Assembly: GCF_008831285.2 (NCBI RefSeq)
Contig: NC_045147.1
Span: 12,403,427-12,467,426 of the forward strand
From: Nymphaea colorata
Lineage: Eukaryota > Streptophyta > Magnoliopsida > Nymphaeales > Nymphaeaceae
Direction: 5' to 3'
Length of the DNA stretch: 64,000 nt
Shown here: piece by piece, positions 11,395 to 22,275 of the stretch
Layout of the letters: the number at the start of each line of letters is the position of its first letter
Numbering within the stretch: the stretch's first letter is position 1
Program-made: the position numbers and the translations under genes
The notes under the pieces: generated by a model
Databases searched by the model: none
What the model was told of the DNA's origin: nothing
What the model saw: only the letters and a program-made list of their open reading frames with translations

Positions 11395-12935
11395 CCATGA
11401 TTGGTTAAGTTTGTTGTGTACTTTGTTGGCATCGTTATCTTGTGTCAATTTCTTATCTACATCATGTTTTAGGAATTTTGAGAAAAGAAAAACGGTTAGC
11501 CAATGCCAAGAAATGTGATTTTCTTCCTGATAATTTGATTTTTCTGAGATTTATTGTTTCTTCTGAGGGGATCAAAGCAAATCCCTCAAAGATGCAAGTG
11601 ATTGCCGATTGACTTACCCGTAGGACTTTGAGAGAGATCCGTAATTTTCATGGGTTGGCCTCTTCCTATCGATGCTCTATACGAGGCTTTAGTACTATTA
11701 TGGCATCCATTACAGAGTGCCAACTTTATATTACAGAGTGCCAACTTTATATGGAGCTCCGTAAATGATAGGGCATTTTAACTTATCAAAGAGAGGATGA
11801 CCACTGCTCCTGTTTTAGCACTACTAGATTTTTGCAAGGTTTTTGAAGTAGAATGTGATGCTTCTAACCTAAGTATTGGTGTTGTCTTGATTAAAATCGA
11901 AGACCAGTTGTATTTTACAGTGAAAAGTTAACTCGAGCCAAGCACCATTATTCCTCTCATGATCTAGAGCTTTACGTTGTGGCGCAGGCCTTGCACTATT
12001 GCATCATTATTTGATTCCCGAAGAGTTTGCTTTATACACAGAACATGAGACATTAAAAGTTTTGCAAAGCCAAAAGAAGCTTAGTGCTTGGCATGCTCAG
12101 CGGCTTAGTTTCCTACAAGAATACACATTTTTTTATTAAACATCAGTTTGGTACTCTTAACAAGGTTGTTGACGCTCTTAGCATGAAAAATGTTCTCCTT
12201 GTGACCATGTGAGCGAATATTATTGGCTTTGAGGGTTGTAAGGAGTTATACACTAGTGCTCATTTTTCGAAACCATGAGATGAATGCATTGCAAAGCCTA
12301 GTATTTCAAACTTTTTTTTTTTCGCATTCACAATGGTTTTCTTTTCCGGGGAAATAAGTTGTGCATCCTAACTTCTCCCTTCGTTTAGAGCTGATTTCTG
12401 AACTTCATGGGGGAGATTTGTCTATGACAGTTTGTTGCTTAGTTGGAGATCACGTCAAGACTTGAGATTTAGTGTTGCCCCATGCCAAGTTTGCCTATAA
12501 CAGTTCTTTAAACCGCTCTACTAAAAAGTGTCCTTTCTAGATTGTGCATGGGCGTTCACCTGTTCATGTGGTTGACTTGGCTCTTGTGTCTCCTCCTGCT
12601 GATGTCGACCATCAGGCCTTAGATTTTGTTGCGTACATGTGTGATATACATTAGTAAGTCAAGCAGAAACCACATGAAAGCTATGAGTTCTACAAGGCCT
12701 ATGTTGACCAAGGATGGTGAAAGAATACTTTTGAGGTAGGCGAACTTGCCTGAATATACTTATTATGTCTAGAACGTTTCCCTGTTGGCAATTATCATAA
12801 GTTGAGTTTCGTAAAGACGACTCTTACCGGATTCTACAGTGTTTGGGAACGAATGCTTACATCATGGAGCTTCTCGAAGATGGCACATATCACCATCTTT
12901 AATGTAGCCAATTTATATCCCCACTGTGATGTTAC
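11395..12935 (+). pseudogene. Degenerate Ty3/gypsy pol remnant (RT, RNase H, integrase)
   Basis: Translation with frameshifts and stops shows the decayed Ty3/gypsy order. Around 11410-11445 is a broken RT active site (Y-F-V-G where Y-F-D-D is expected). At 11510-11610 comes K-K-C-D-F then V-S-S-E-G-I-K-A; at 11630-11700 [10 protein letters not shown]; at 11850-11950 an RNase H segment with E-C-D-A-S-N; at 12040-12130 a connection-like L-Q-S-Q-K-K-L-S. At 12480-12620 is an integrase part (F-A-Y-N-S-S-L-N), and at 12770-12920 a C-terminal module (F-P-V-G-N-Y-H-K-L, then N-A-Y-I-M-E-L). A 21-bp duplication at about 11709-11750 adds further damage. Non-functional. Confidence 0.85.
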
Positions 12936-13202
12936 GTTGACTCGTCAAAATCTGAGCAGCTAGTAGAGGATACATATATGCAGGGTGCTCTCTCACGGAC
13001 ACCAAGAACACAACCAGCACTACAAGTAGATACAGTGATCGAGGCCAAGGATTTTCTTGTAGGCTCTTCTCGACAGAGAGAAGCTACTCTGTGTATGTAC
13101 TCGAGTTCAAAACGACTCGTCCCATCGTTGTCCATCTTCCACCGATCCAAGCACACATCTTCATCAGAAGCTGAAGTCTTCAACCCAAGAAGATTGACAC
13201 AA

Positions 13203-13509
13203 TGTAGTTTAGAGATAGTAGGATACCAGATTCAGATCCATTTAAGCTTTGAGTTTGGTTTCCTTGGACATGGATGTTATTTTGGGTTTGAACCTTTTCA
13301 GTTATTGGACCCGAGGCCCCATTCGGATCTAAAGAGAAGGCCTCTTAAGAAGGCTTTTTTTTTTTTTTGTTAGGGATAATTGTTGATGGAAAACCCTTAC
13401 TGCCTTTTGCTATTAAATTTCCCTCTTTTCCCATGTTCTCCCTTCCATTGTTTGCTTTATGGTGCTTTTTTTGTGGGGATTAGAGTGAAGAACTCCAATC
13501 ATTGCATCA
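13203..13509 (+). repeat. Putative LTR remnant of a Ty3/gypsy element
   Basis: The stretch begins TGTAG and ends CATCA, sits right after the pol remnant, and is followed three bases later by a PBS-like site. It includes an ORF-free T-rich region and a poly-T run near 13357. No second copy lies in this window, so the left border is a guess. Confidence 0.4.
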
Positions 13510-13512
13510 GAT

Positions 13513-13524
13513 TGGTATCAAAGC
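13513..13524 (+). promoter_or_regulatory. Primer-binding-site remnant of a gypsy element
   Basis: TGGTATCAAAGC differs at one base from the tRNA-iMet PBS (TGGTATCAGAGC) and directly follows the putative LTR end, as expected at the start of a second element. Confidence 0.6.
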
Positions 13525-13564
13525 TCAGCGTGCCACCTCGATTTCCGTGATATTTGAGATTACC

Positions 13565-13950
13565 ATGGACGATCTGGTATTTGGAAGAGGTCTTTAGTGA
13601 GGAGATTGAAAAAGAAAAAAAAATATAGAAGACTAACTAATGAAGATCAAATGAAGAAACTGATCAGCATAATGACTCAGATGCAAGAAAGTATGATGCG
13701 AATGAATAAATATCTAGCCGGATCTATCCATGACAAAGTCATTGTTGCCCAAACTATTTTGTAGGATTTGTACAAGCCTCATCTTGAGTGCTTCTCATTG
13801 AAATTCTTGCTTCCAGACATAACTAAAAAAGATGTGCTTAATTGTTCAAATGTACAAATATAAAATAATCCAAATGGAGGACCAAACGAGAGCCGTAGGA
13901 CATCATGAAAGGTTAAATGAATACATGACTAAAAATGATAGCAAAAAAGG
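13565..13950 (+). pseudogene. Possible gag-like remnant after the PBS
   Basis: An ATG at 13565 begins a frame that stops after ten codons; beyond it the sequence is rich in Lys, Glu, Met and Gln codons (for example around 13640-13720), as decayed gag leaders often are. The assignment rests on position after the PBS, not on a conserved motif. Confidence 0.3.
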
Positions 13951-16900
13951 GAAAGTAAATTCATCAACCTGAACATATGCATAAGAAAAATCACAAGGAT
14001 CAATAAACAAGACGCTGCCAGTTTAAACATTAATAAGGAAACCACACATCCAACGCTTAGCTCTTAAAGAACTTGTCAATTAAAAATATTTATTCCTGTA
14101 ATATAGATCAGATAAAAGGATGATGAACTACCACCCACGAGCCGGTCATAAAGCTACTCTTTCCCCATTTTTTGTGACAGTGTGGTTTGGTTGTATGAAA
14201 ATGCATGAGAACTTTGCAATAAACTATGGCGGTATCCCTCATAACAAAGCCAAAGAGTAACTCTGTTCTGGAATTTTATTCTCCAAATTTTCCCACTTAC
14301 TAACCTTTGCAAGTTTCACGTCATTAATCCCTGATGTCATCCTAAAATTGTTTACGTCTTCAAATTTCTCGACTCTATCATGGTACCTGTTTAATACCAA
14401 CCAAATCGGTATAACCCTAGCTGCAGACCAGAGTACTTTGCCTTTCATTTTGAGAAATGAGACTGGTTTTTCTTCTACGTGTGCCTACCATCTTCCTTCT
14501 TCCTTCAACCTGCATAGTTACATCTCTCCTTCTTAATAAATTTTGGCAGCACGACCTCCTAATGGGCTTTTATCAACCATGGCCTTTGAACAATTAGATC
14601 AACAAACATTCCCTATAGCTACAGTACCACCTCATAACGTGGAGATTGACTTAAAGTCCAGCAGAATAAGACAAATTGAGATTTAAGGTGAAAACAAAAA
14701 CCTACGAAACCTAGTTCCACCTACACCATACTTCCCACTGCAATTGGGGCAATGCAATTCCTGTATTGTCAAACAGCAGACAAGTAAAAGATGAACTTAT
14801 CATTCAAAGCAATGCTCTGTCTACACCATAATTTTCTATCACATATGTGCTAAACACACTGCAATTTCCTTATGCGATCAAAATTAATAACAGATGAGAA
14901 ATAAAAAGACAAAAGGATGATAGATCAAGACTTCATTAAATAAATTGGAATATCTACATAGAGTCAATGAGACTGATAAGGCCTGGATTCATGTGATTAT
15001 CAAGACCAGAAAATTCCATGTCACTAGCCTACAATAGGATAAGAGCCTGGCTCACTTGAACATTATATGGTGCTCAAAGCCTCCATGGCAATTTCAGCCG
15101 AGTTGCTGAAATAAACTATTAGAAAACAAAATTCACTCTTTGGCACCTGGCAGATAAACAAAGTTTACAACCATTTGCAGAGAAGATGCTATTCATGAAT
15201 GAAATAAAAGGCAACAAGACAAGGACAATGCTAAGTTGCGAAATAATTCATGATTCATGGTTCAACGAAAAGACTAACAGGCAATCAACAAGTCCCCTTG
15301 TCACAGAAAGGCTTCAACAGAATGAGTATAATACAGTGTTATGAACTGCTCAAGATAGTCCAAACTCCAAACCAATCGTGGAGAAGGTGAAGCTATGGAG
15401 GAGAAGAAAGAAAGATTTATCTTGATGAAAGAAGAAGCGAAGGATTGCTGGAAGCATATTGTAGAACAGGGTAAAGCACCACAAATAAGAAATGAAAAGG
15501 ATTTAAAACAATAGGTGACAGAGAAAATCAGTACAAAAACACCACATTTATATGCAGTGCAGAAGCCTTAATAGACCTGCCATCCATACCCACATAACAG
15601 CAACCAAAAGGGAGTCAGAATAGCCCCAGAATTTCCAATTTGGAGATCATCCCCATGATCCCTCACTTCCTGTTTTAGTCCTCACGTATTGGCATATGAG
15701 ATTAAACCAGAAGTTGGAGTACTTTAAAATCTTTAACATATTTTACTGGCTTTTTCTATACTTTTAAACTTTCAATATCTTTCGCCCTCCAATTTTTTTT
15801 CAAAAAGAGACATAAATACTCTATGTATGCATTTATATATCCGTATCCGCAAAATTAATCAGGTATAATTGATCACACATGCACACATCTGCAACTGAAG
15901 CACACTATCCAAGAAAGTTTGGAACACAAGAGGACAGCATACGTGTATCCAGAATGCCTAAAGACAACCAAGATCTAACCCCTGGAAATTTTGATTGATC
16001 CTATCATGCAAATGTTGGTCTGTATTTTTTGAGCAAACTTAATTAGACATCAATATCACAGATTTGCACAAATGCAACTGATGCACACTATCCTAGAATG
16101 TCTATGGAACAACAAGAGCACAATGCAAGTGTATCTCAGAATGTTTAAGGAATAACAAGAGCACATTCCTGGAAATTTTTATTGACTCAGTGGTGCAAAG
16201 GTTAAGATAGTGCCCTTAACAATTATTGACATCACCCATATCTTCTTTCTCAGGATTACCCAGTTCTCAATTTGCTGAAGATCCTTCTCTCCACACTAAA
16301 GACACAGTTATAACCCTACCCTCCATGACCAGTAAATTAGACTTTTATTTGGGATCTTTACCAGCTTCTGCATAAAACCCTAAATAATGACAGAGAAATT
16401 GATCATCAACATCAACATCCTCACAGCTAAATTTTCAAGGAATAAGCTAGTATGACTAAAGACAAAGCAATGGACACTAATCACTAATCCCATATATAAA
16501 ATAGCAATATGTAATTCTCAGTCAAGCGGAACAACATTGAACCAAAAGATTAGTGCTTTTAGCAATTTTGCCAAAAGAAGAAAAATCCATGAGTAAATTT
16601 GTGAAAGCAATGAGTTAAATTGGTAGTGGGAAAGCTTAGCAATATCCAGCCAACTAATAGGCTTACACCCTAAAAGGATCAGCTAGCACTTAGAACATCA
16701 ATCCACCAGACAAGAAAGTAGACAATGTCAATTACTATTGTCCTGGTGTGAAGAAACAAACACCATCTTTGGAGTCAACCAGATTCCACGACAAAAAAAT
16801 AACCGACTCAATTGGAAAAAAATATCACCCTTCACCACTTGGTCCGCTAGTGTCATAAAGAACCTTCTAGAAGTCCAGATATACAAGTCGACGTATCATT

Positions 16901-17867
16901 TAGAAAATTCATATCAGCAAATTTTCCAAACACAAAAAACTGTCAATCAGGAAAAGCTTGCTTCACTCTTACCATGAATTAAAGTTCATGTAGTTCATCC
17001 AGACACGCACACACACAGCCCATGAAGATTTTAGCACTTTATAGGAAAATCAAACATTTTTTGTCTAATAAAAGACAAAAAGTTCTATTTCTTCTGTGAC
17101 GTTTCAAAGAAAATAACCCCGCAGAAAGAGGTTATCATTTCCAACCAGACTGCATGTTCACCCTCGTTCATACTAAAATGGAAGGCAATCATAAGCGAAG
17201 CATGTCCACACCGTTCAACAATACAATTAGGAATATGGCGCCAAAGGCCTACTCGAGTGGCTTCAATTAACCAAAAGATGGTCATCATTGCAAGGATGCA
17301 ACAGGGACAATTGCAAACACGGCGCCAAATATAATACCGTTTTCATACCGAAAGACCAATTAACAAAACTGGAGTTAGCCACCAGCAAATTTTGTAGCTT
17401 TCTCTGATTATCCGAAGAGAAACTTGAACAGCAATCCCTGAAATGAGAAATTAACCACTACATAGACGGGATAACAACCAACAAAAGAGGGTTCCAGAAG
17501 AACCTGCTGGTAAAACATGGCAGAAAACACGAAGGGACAAAAAAATCATGTTTATTTCTAATACTTGATCGCATTTTAGATACCCAACAGCAAGGTAATG
17601 GCGATCCTGTTCACTATATCCTTGTTCCAACAAAATTACACCACCAGGCACCTAGTTTCATTATGGCCCAACGATCTCAGTCTATTGCTCGACATTAACC
17701 CCAATCCAACAAATGGGGGAAAAGTCAAGAAAAGAAACCACAACTCATAGAAGGAATTCGTGAAGAAAGGGGAAAAGAAAAGGAGCCAAATAAGAAAATT
17801 TCGGTTTTTCTGTAGGAAGAAGGGAGGGAAAAAAAAAAGAAACGGAAAAATGTAGAAGAGGAAGGAC
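13951..17867. other. Intergenic, no gene seen
   Basis: About 3.9 kb of AT-rich sequence with only short, unconvincing open frames. The part nearest 17867 (roughly 17400-17867) may be 3' UTR of the S40 gene. No terminal repeats or RNA gene were recognised. Confidence 0.45.
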
Positions 17868-18581
17868 TCAGTCCAGAAAACCTGTCTTCTGGAACACAGC
17901 ATTCCTCACCCGCCGGAGATCCCTTCCCTTGAGGGTCCGGCCCACGCCTTCAAACACGGAGAACGTCGTCATATGCGACCTTGCCGACGCCCGTGCGACC
18001 AAAAGATGTGGAGGCAGCATTTCTTCGTCAGTCTCGTCATCGTCCTCGTCGAAATTAGGCGGATTAACAGGGCGATTATTCGCCCTAGACCAGACCGGCA
18101 CGTTCACCGGGGCCGACTGGTGATACTTCCCGGAAGATCCCCCACCGCTTCCGGAGAAATCATCCGAGCCCGATCCCGACCTCGGTACGGGCACCGGAGG
18201 CGGGATGTTCCGCGCCGCAGACAGCAGCGGGTCCAACGCCGCCTTCCGCTGGACGAACGACCGGTTCTCCCCAACGAGCGCCGCCGATAGCCCGGAGCGC
18301 TCCTGCTTGAAGGCCTGAACGCGCCGGCCACCACCAGACGAGGCCGGCGAGAGCGACGCCGGCGATGAACCAGAGTTATGGTTGCCGTTCTCGAAGGTAG
18401 GGGAGGACTCGCCCGACGGTCGGTAAACAGAGGTGTCGGAGAAATCTCGGGACCAGACGACGTCGCTCTCCTCGAGCTCGAGGGCGCATGAGTCAGGATC
18501 GGGCTGCTTCAATATGCCGAGGAAACGGATGGCCGAGGAGTTGCCACTCCTGCGCGTTGCTCCCGGGATCTCGTCCTCCAT
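17868..18581 (-). CDS. S40 / DUF584 senescence-regulator family protein, single exon, 237 aa
   Basis: One uninterrupted frame from ATG 18581 to TGA 17868. The C-terminal block P-P-H-L-L-V-A-R-A then F-S-V-F-E-G-V-G-R-T-L-K-G-R-D-L-R-R-V-R-N-A-V ending in T-G-F is diagnostic of the S40 (Senescence_reg) family. A short acidic patch (D-E-D-D-D-E-T-D-E-E, about residues 180-190) comes just before it; the N-terminal two thirds is Ser/Gly/Pro-rich and probably disordered. Known S40 proteins are small, intron-poor, nuclear, and change expression in senescence, ABA response and pathogen attack; their molecular activity is unclear. The gene is clearly GC-richer than its surroundings. A G-box lies 238 bases upstream of the start. 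Which S40 paralogue it is cannot be said. Confidence 0.93.
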   Translation of the reverse strand: MEDEIPGATRRSGNSSAIRFLGILKQPDPDSCALELEESDVVWSRDFSDTSVYRPSGESSPTFENGNHNSGSSPASLSPASSGGGRRVQAFKQERSGLSAALVGENRSFVQRKAALDPLLSAARNIPPPVPVPRSGSGSDDFSGSGGGSSGKYHQSAPVNVPVWSRANNRPVNPPNFDEDDDETDEEMLPPHLLVARASARSHMTTFSVFEGVGRTLKGRDLRRVRNAVFQKTGFLD

Positions 18582-18817
18582 TCTGCCGCCAATCTGCTTT
18601 ATCCGCTAGCTCACACCATCCCACTCTTAATCGCTCTCTCTCTCCCGCTCTGCTGCTTAGTAGAGGAAGAGGCGGAGCGCCATGGGAGACGAGAGCGAGA
18701 GCGCAGACGCTGCAGAAATAGAGACGGAGGGGGGAAGGGGCGGTGGGACCCGCTTGGCACGGGCTCACGCGTGTGGCTACCAGCTGCGGCACAGGCGCAC
18801 CCACGCTGACCCCTCCG

Positions 18818-18826
18818 ACACGTGGC
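18818..18826 (-). promoter_or_regulatory. G-box / ABRE-like element upstream of the S40 gene
   Basis: ACACGTGGC contains the palindromic G-box CACGTG (18819-18824) with the extended ABRE flank. It lies in the GC-rich upstream region, 238 bases before the S40 start codon. This suits ABA- or light-responsive bZIP/bHLH control, as known for the family, but binding is inferred. Confidence 0.5.
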
Positions 18827-18829
18827 GCC

Positions 18830-20316
18830 AGAAGAGTGGCGCCGGGAATGTATGAGTCATTATCATTTGATCATGTTGGCATGTGATGGGATGGGGATGC
18901 ATGATGGCGACATCCATGAGTCCTTGATTCCTGGATCATGGATCTTAATTCCCATCCCTTTTGGTCTAATATCCGTTGGATCCCAAATCTGAGGGCCAGG
19001 ATAAATCTCTCAAGTTTCTTTTTTTCTTTTATTGTTCCTCTTAAACATGGCAATTTCAGAATAAAAAAACGGTTAATTAATTGTAAAAGTTGGTAGTTTT
19101 CGTTTTTCTGGAACTGCCCAACTCCACATAAAATACAAAATTATCCAAATCCGATATAGAATCGATAAAAATAGAAAACTTATCCATAATCTGAATATAG
19201 GCTCGACCAGATAAGGACGACCTCCTACACGCGTACAGATCAAACCGACTTACTCAATCCAAACCTGTATTGGGTGATAAGGTCCAGATTTTGATCCCAC
19301 ACTTATGGGTTGCTCACACCAACTTCTCAATGTTTCTTTATTTTTATATTAATATTTTTAAATATTTGTTATATATATGTCGTTTCCAAATATGCCGATA
19401 AAATAAGAATATGTAACAAAATTTAAGAACAAGAGGTCCCCTAAATACAAAAACAAACGCAAACAAAATATGCCGTTTCGAATATAAAAATCTATGAATT
19501 TGAGTGCCGTTTCGAATATAAAAATCTATGAATTTGAGTGTTCTTCTCCTGCCTACCCTCCATATGGTTGTGACTCGTATAGATTTGGATTTGGATCCAA
19601 AACCTAAATAAATTTATTGCACCAACCAAATATGTGGTCAAACGAGCACACCAACGTTTGTTGATGTTTATAAATCATGTTCCTAAACATTGCCTTAGAA
19701 TTCAGGTTGTCAAACACCCCGGTTGGGCTGTTACTGGAGGCCCAGATATAATGCAAATCTTAACTATAAGGAGGGAGCAACAGGAACAGAGCGTCATGTC
19801 CTGTCATTCCTAAGAACAAGACAGACAGAGGATAATCCCCGTTTGTGTTGCCCCGGTGCACCCGTCCTCAGAGTTGCATATAGGCCGGCGTGGGCAGTTG
19901 CTGACGCCAGCAAAAATAAAAAGTATTTATTTATACATATTTTTATATAGATTTTTTACAATTATGTACTTATTTATATATGTTGTGCCCCTTCAAAAAT
20001 GAGAATTTGTATAATAGTGCCCCATAACCGAAAAATTCTGGCTCTGCCACTGCTGCAAGGCATGCACAGAGCACTCTACAAGAAGTTTTCCTACTCAGAA
20101 CAAAAATATGCTCACAAAGCGCCTTGTTGTGAAGTAACCAAATCATCCAAGTTACTAATTGGAATGTCTGATTCCAACACTCCCGCAACCATTTAATAAG
20201 CAACTTCTTTGGACACTACCATTCACATTCCTAAGAGAAGGAGTCCCAAAAGTTCCTTTTGATATGGAAACAAGCAAATATGGAAGTCTATGTTCTAACT
20301 GTGTTTGATTACCTAT
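18830..20316. other. Spacer, no gene seen
   Basis: Includes a perfect or near-perfect 34-bp tandem duplication (19471-19538). Around 19850-20060 is a stretch resembling decayed repeats elsewhere in the window (GGCGTGGGCAGT, also near 5648). No coding sequence recognised. Confidence 0.45.
19471..19538. repeat. 34-bp tandem duplication
   Basis: Two adjacent copies of a unit beginning TGCCGTTTCGAATAT, with no mismatch that I can see, which suggests a recent local duplication. Confidence 0.85.
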
Positions 20317-20477
20317 GGGTCGTTTGTCAGTAGGGATAGTTTGTGAGTGTCTCATGAATGGACCTTAAAGATTAAGGTAGTTTCATAGACCACTAGTTAT
20401 AGTATTTTAAGAATCTACCTCAATTTTTGGATATGTTCATGAGACACTCACAAAATGTTCCTGTTATCAAACAACCC
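20317..20477. mobile_element. MITE with about 45-bp imperfect terminal inverted repeats
   Basis: The left end begins GGGTCGTTTGTCAGTAGGG and runs to GTGAGTGTCTCATGAA. The right end, read in reverse complement, begins GGGTTGTTTGATAACAGG and reaches the same GTGAGTGTCTCATGAA. Length is about 161 bp with no coding capacity. No clear target duplication, so superfamily is left open. Confidence 0.75.
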
Positions 20478-22275
20478 TTTAAAAAATAGAAAACTCTTAT
20501 TTTGAAATCCGATTAACATAAAACACATCTGTTTGACAAACCCACAACTGTTTGACAGAGCTCTGGGTTCTACATGAACCAATCTCCCCAAGATGTCGTC
20601 CATCTTTTATTCAATTCACTTGATTGATGCATCTCTTTTCTTGAATAAATTTGCACCCACTCAAGAAGAGGAGGGCTCATCTGATGGTGTTCGGGGCATT
20701 GTCTACAGCTTCATGTTTACGAACATCATGTCAACGACAGGGTGTCTCACCTTTTTGTATCTAATCAATGTGAACATCAACACTATGACTGGTAGTCCAC
20801 ATTTTTCGGCAACTTACATTTGTCTGTTCTAATAAAAAGTGAGACAGAGTGTCCTCAATGAGGGCTGCCATTTGCGCTGTAGTAGTAAGTTATGACCTTA
20901 TGAACACGTCATGTTAGTGTTCGTAAACATTGGCTTTAGGTCCACATCAGCCAATCAAATGAAAAACTTTCTTGGGCACTATGTCTCCTAAATTGTAGGT
21001 CACACATAGATGGGAGCAAAAAGATACAGATGAATACATCAGATTACTAGACAAAAAGCCAAGGCCACCTTTAAGAGAGCCTATGGCTGTTGAGTATTAT
21101 TATTCCCATCTTTGTGACTATGTTATATATATATATATATATATATATGTCATAAGTTTGGTCGAAGCGTGGGCATCGTTGTGTTCTTGTTGTTGCACAT
21201 ATAAATGAGTGATGATTGGTATGAAGAAAGCAAGCTCCCCATCTTGCCTTTTCATTTTTTGTTGGGGTTCTGTTCTTCATAAAGTTTGAGTACTTTAATC
21301 GAAAAAGGGTGTGGAGGACGAATCTAAGTGAATGATTCGATAAAGGTGTGGAAGCATTAGAGCGCCACAATGTTGTTGGCTATGTTGCATATGGATGTGC
21401 AGGAACCTTTGCTTTTCTAGATATTCCAAGAAATAAGATGTCTGAGGCTCGAGTGCCAAACTTTTTTTTTTTTTTGGTAAATCTTGAAAGTGAATCCGGC
21501 GAAATTTGAGTGTGTTGGTCCATTAAGTTTATTCGAGGATGCCGATTTAAATGCTTGGGAAAAAGGTTGTTTCGCTTTCGTGCCCATAAAGGATGTGAGC
21601 TTGGAATTGCTCACATGGAGGCAACTCAAAGAATGTACAGTGACTCAGGGACATTAACAAAAGAAGAAAGAGTTTATATATATATATATATATGTGTGTA
21701 GAGAGAGAAAGAAAAAAAAGAGTGATAGAATTATGATTCTAGCGATTCAGAGTCACCCAGCCGTCTATCTAAAGTCGTCTATTTCTATAATAAAAATACC
21801 CATCACCTTTTTCTTTTCATTTTTTTTAACCATTGCATCAGTTGGACATTATTAAACACCCCTTGATGTATCACATTAAAATGTATTTTATGAGAGGCTG
21901 GAGGATTTCTCCATCCACAAAGATTTTATATATAATTAGTTTAAGTATAAAGTGAACTTCAAAATTTGAAAGGCTAGCTAGACGATAGAAGCGATCCTTC
22001 TCCACTTTCTTCCTGTATACAAATTCTTCAAAAATCCAACAAAGTTGATTCAATATGAATCAAACTTTAAAATTTATGTTTAGAAAATTATATATTCCAA
22101 AATATTTCATATTTGTTGTAAACTTCTTGCACTAACAAAGTATTGGTTTTTTTCAAATTCATCCATGATTTATAATCAATTGGCTAATTGATCTATAACA
22201 TAGACCATTCATGAAAATTTGCATCTACGCAAATTCGGCATTCCATTAGTTACTTTAATTATGGTTGGAAACTTA
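20478..22275. other. Spacer, no gene seen
   Basis: Holds (TA)n microsatellites near 21124-21149 and 21676-21693. A stretch at about 21700-21830 resembles 39500-39680 weakly (shared GATTC, CACTCAGTCATCT-type words), perhaps two decayed copies of one dispersed repeat. Confidence 0.4.

Noticed and set aside
17929-18334. Several open frames overlapping the S40 gene on both strands
   Set aside because: Shadows of the GC-rich S40 coding sequence; none has family features.
18682-18855. 58-codon plus-strand frame from an ATG in the S40 promoter
   Set aside because: Frame is open because the region is GC-rich; no recognisable domain, and it overlaps the likely S40 promoter.
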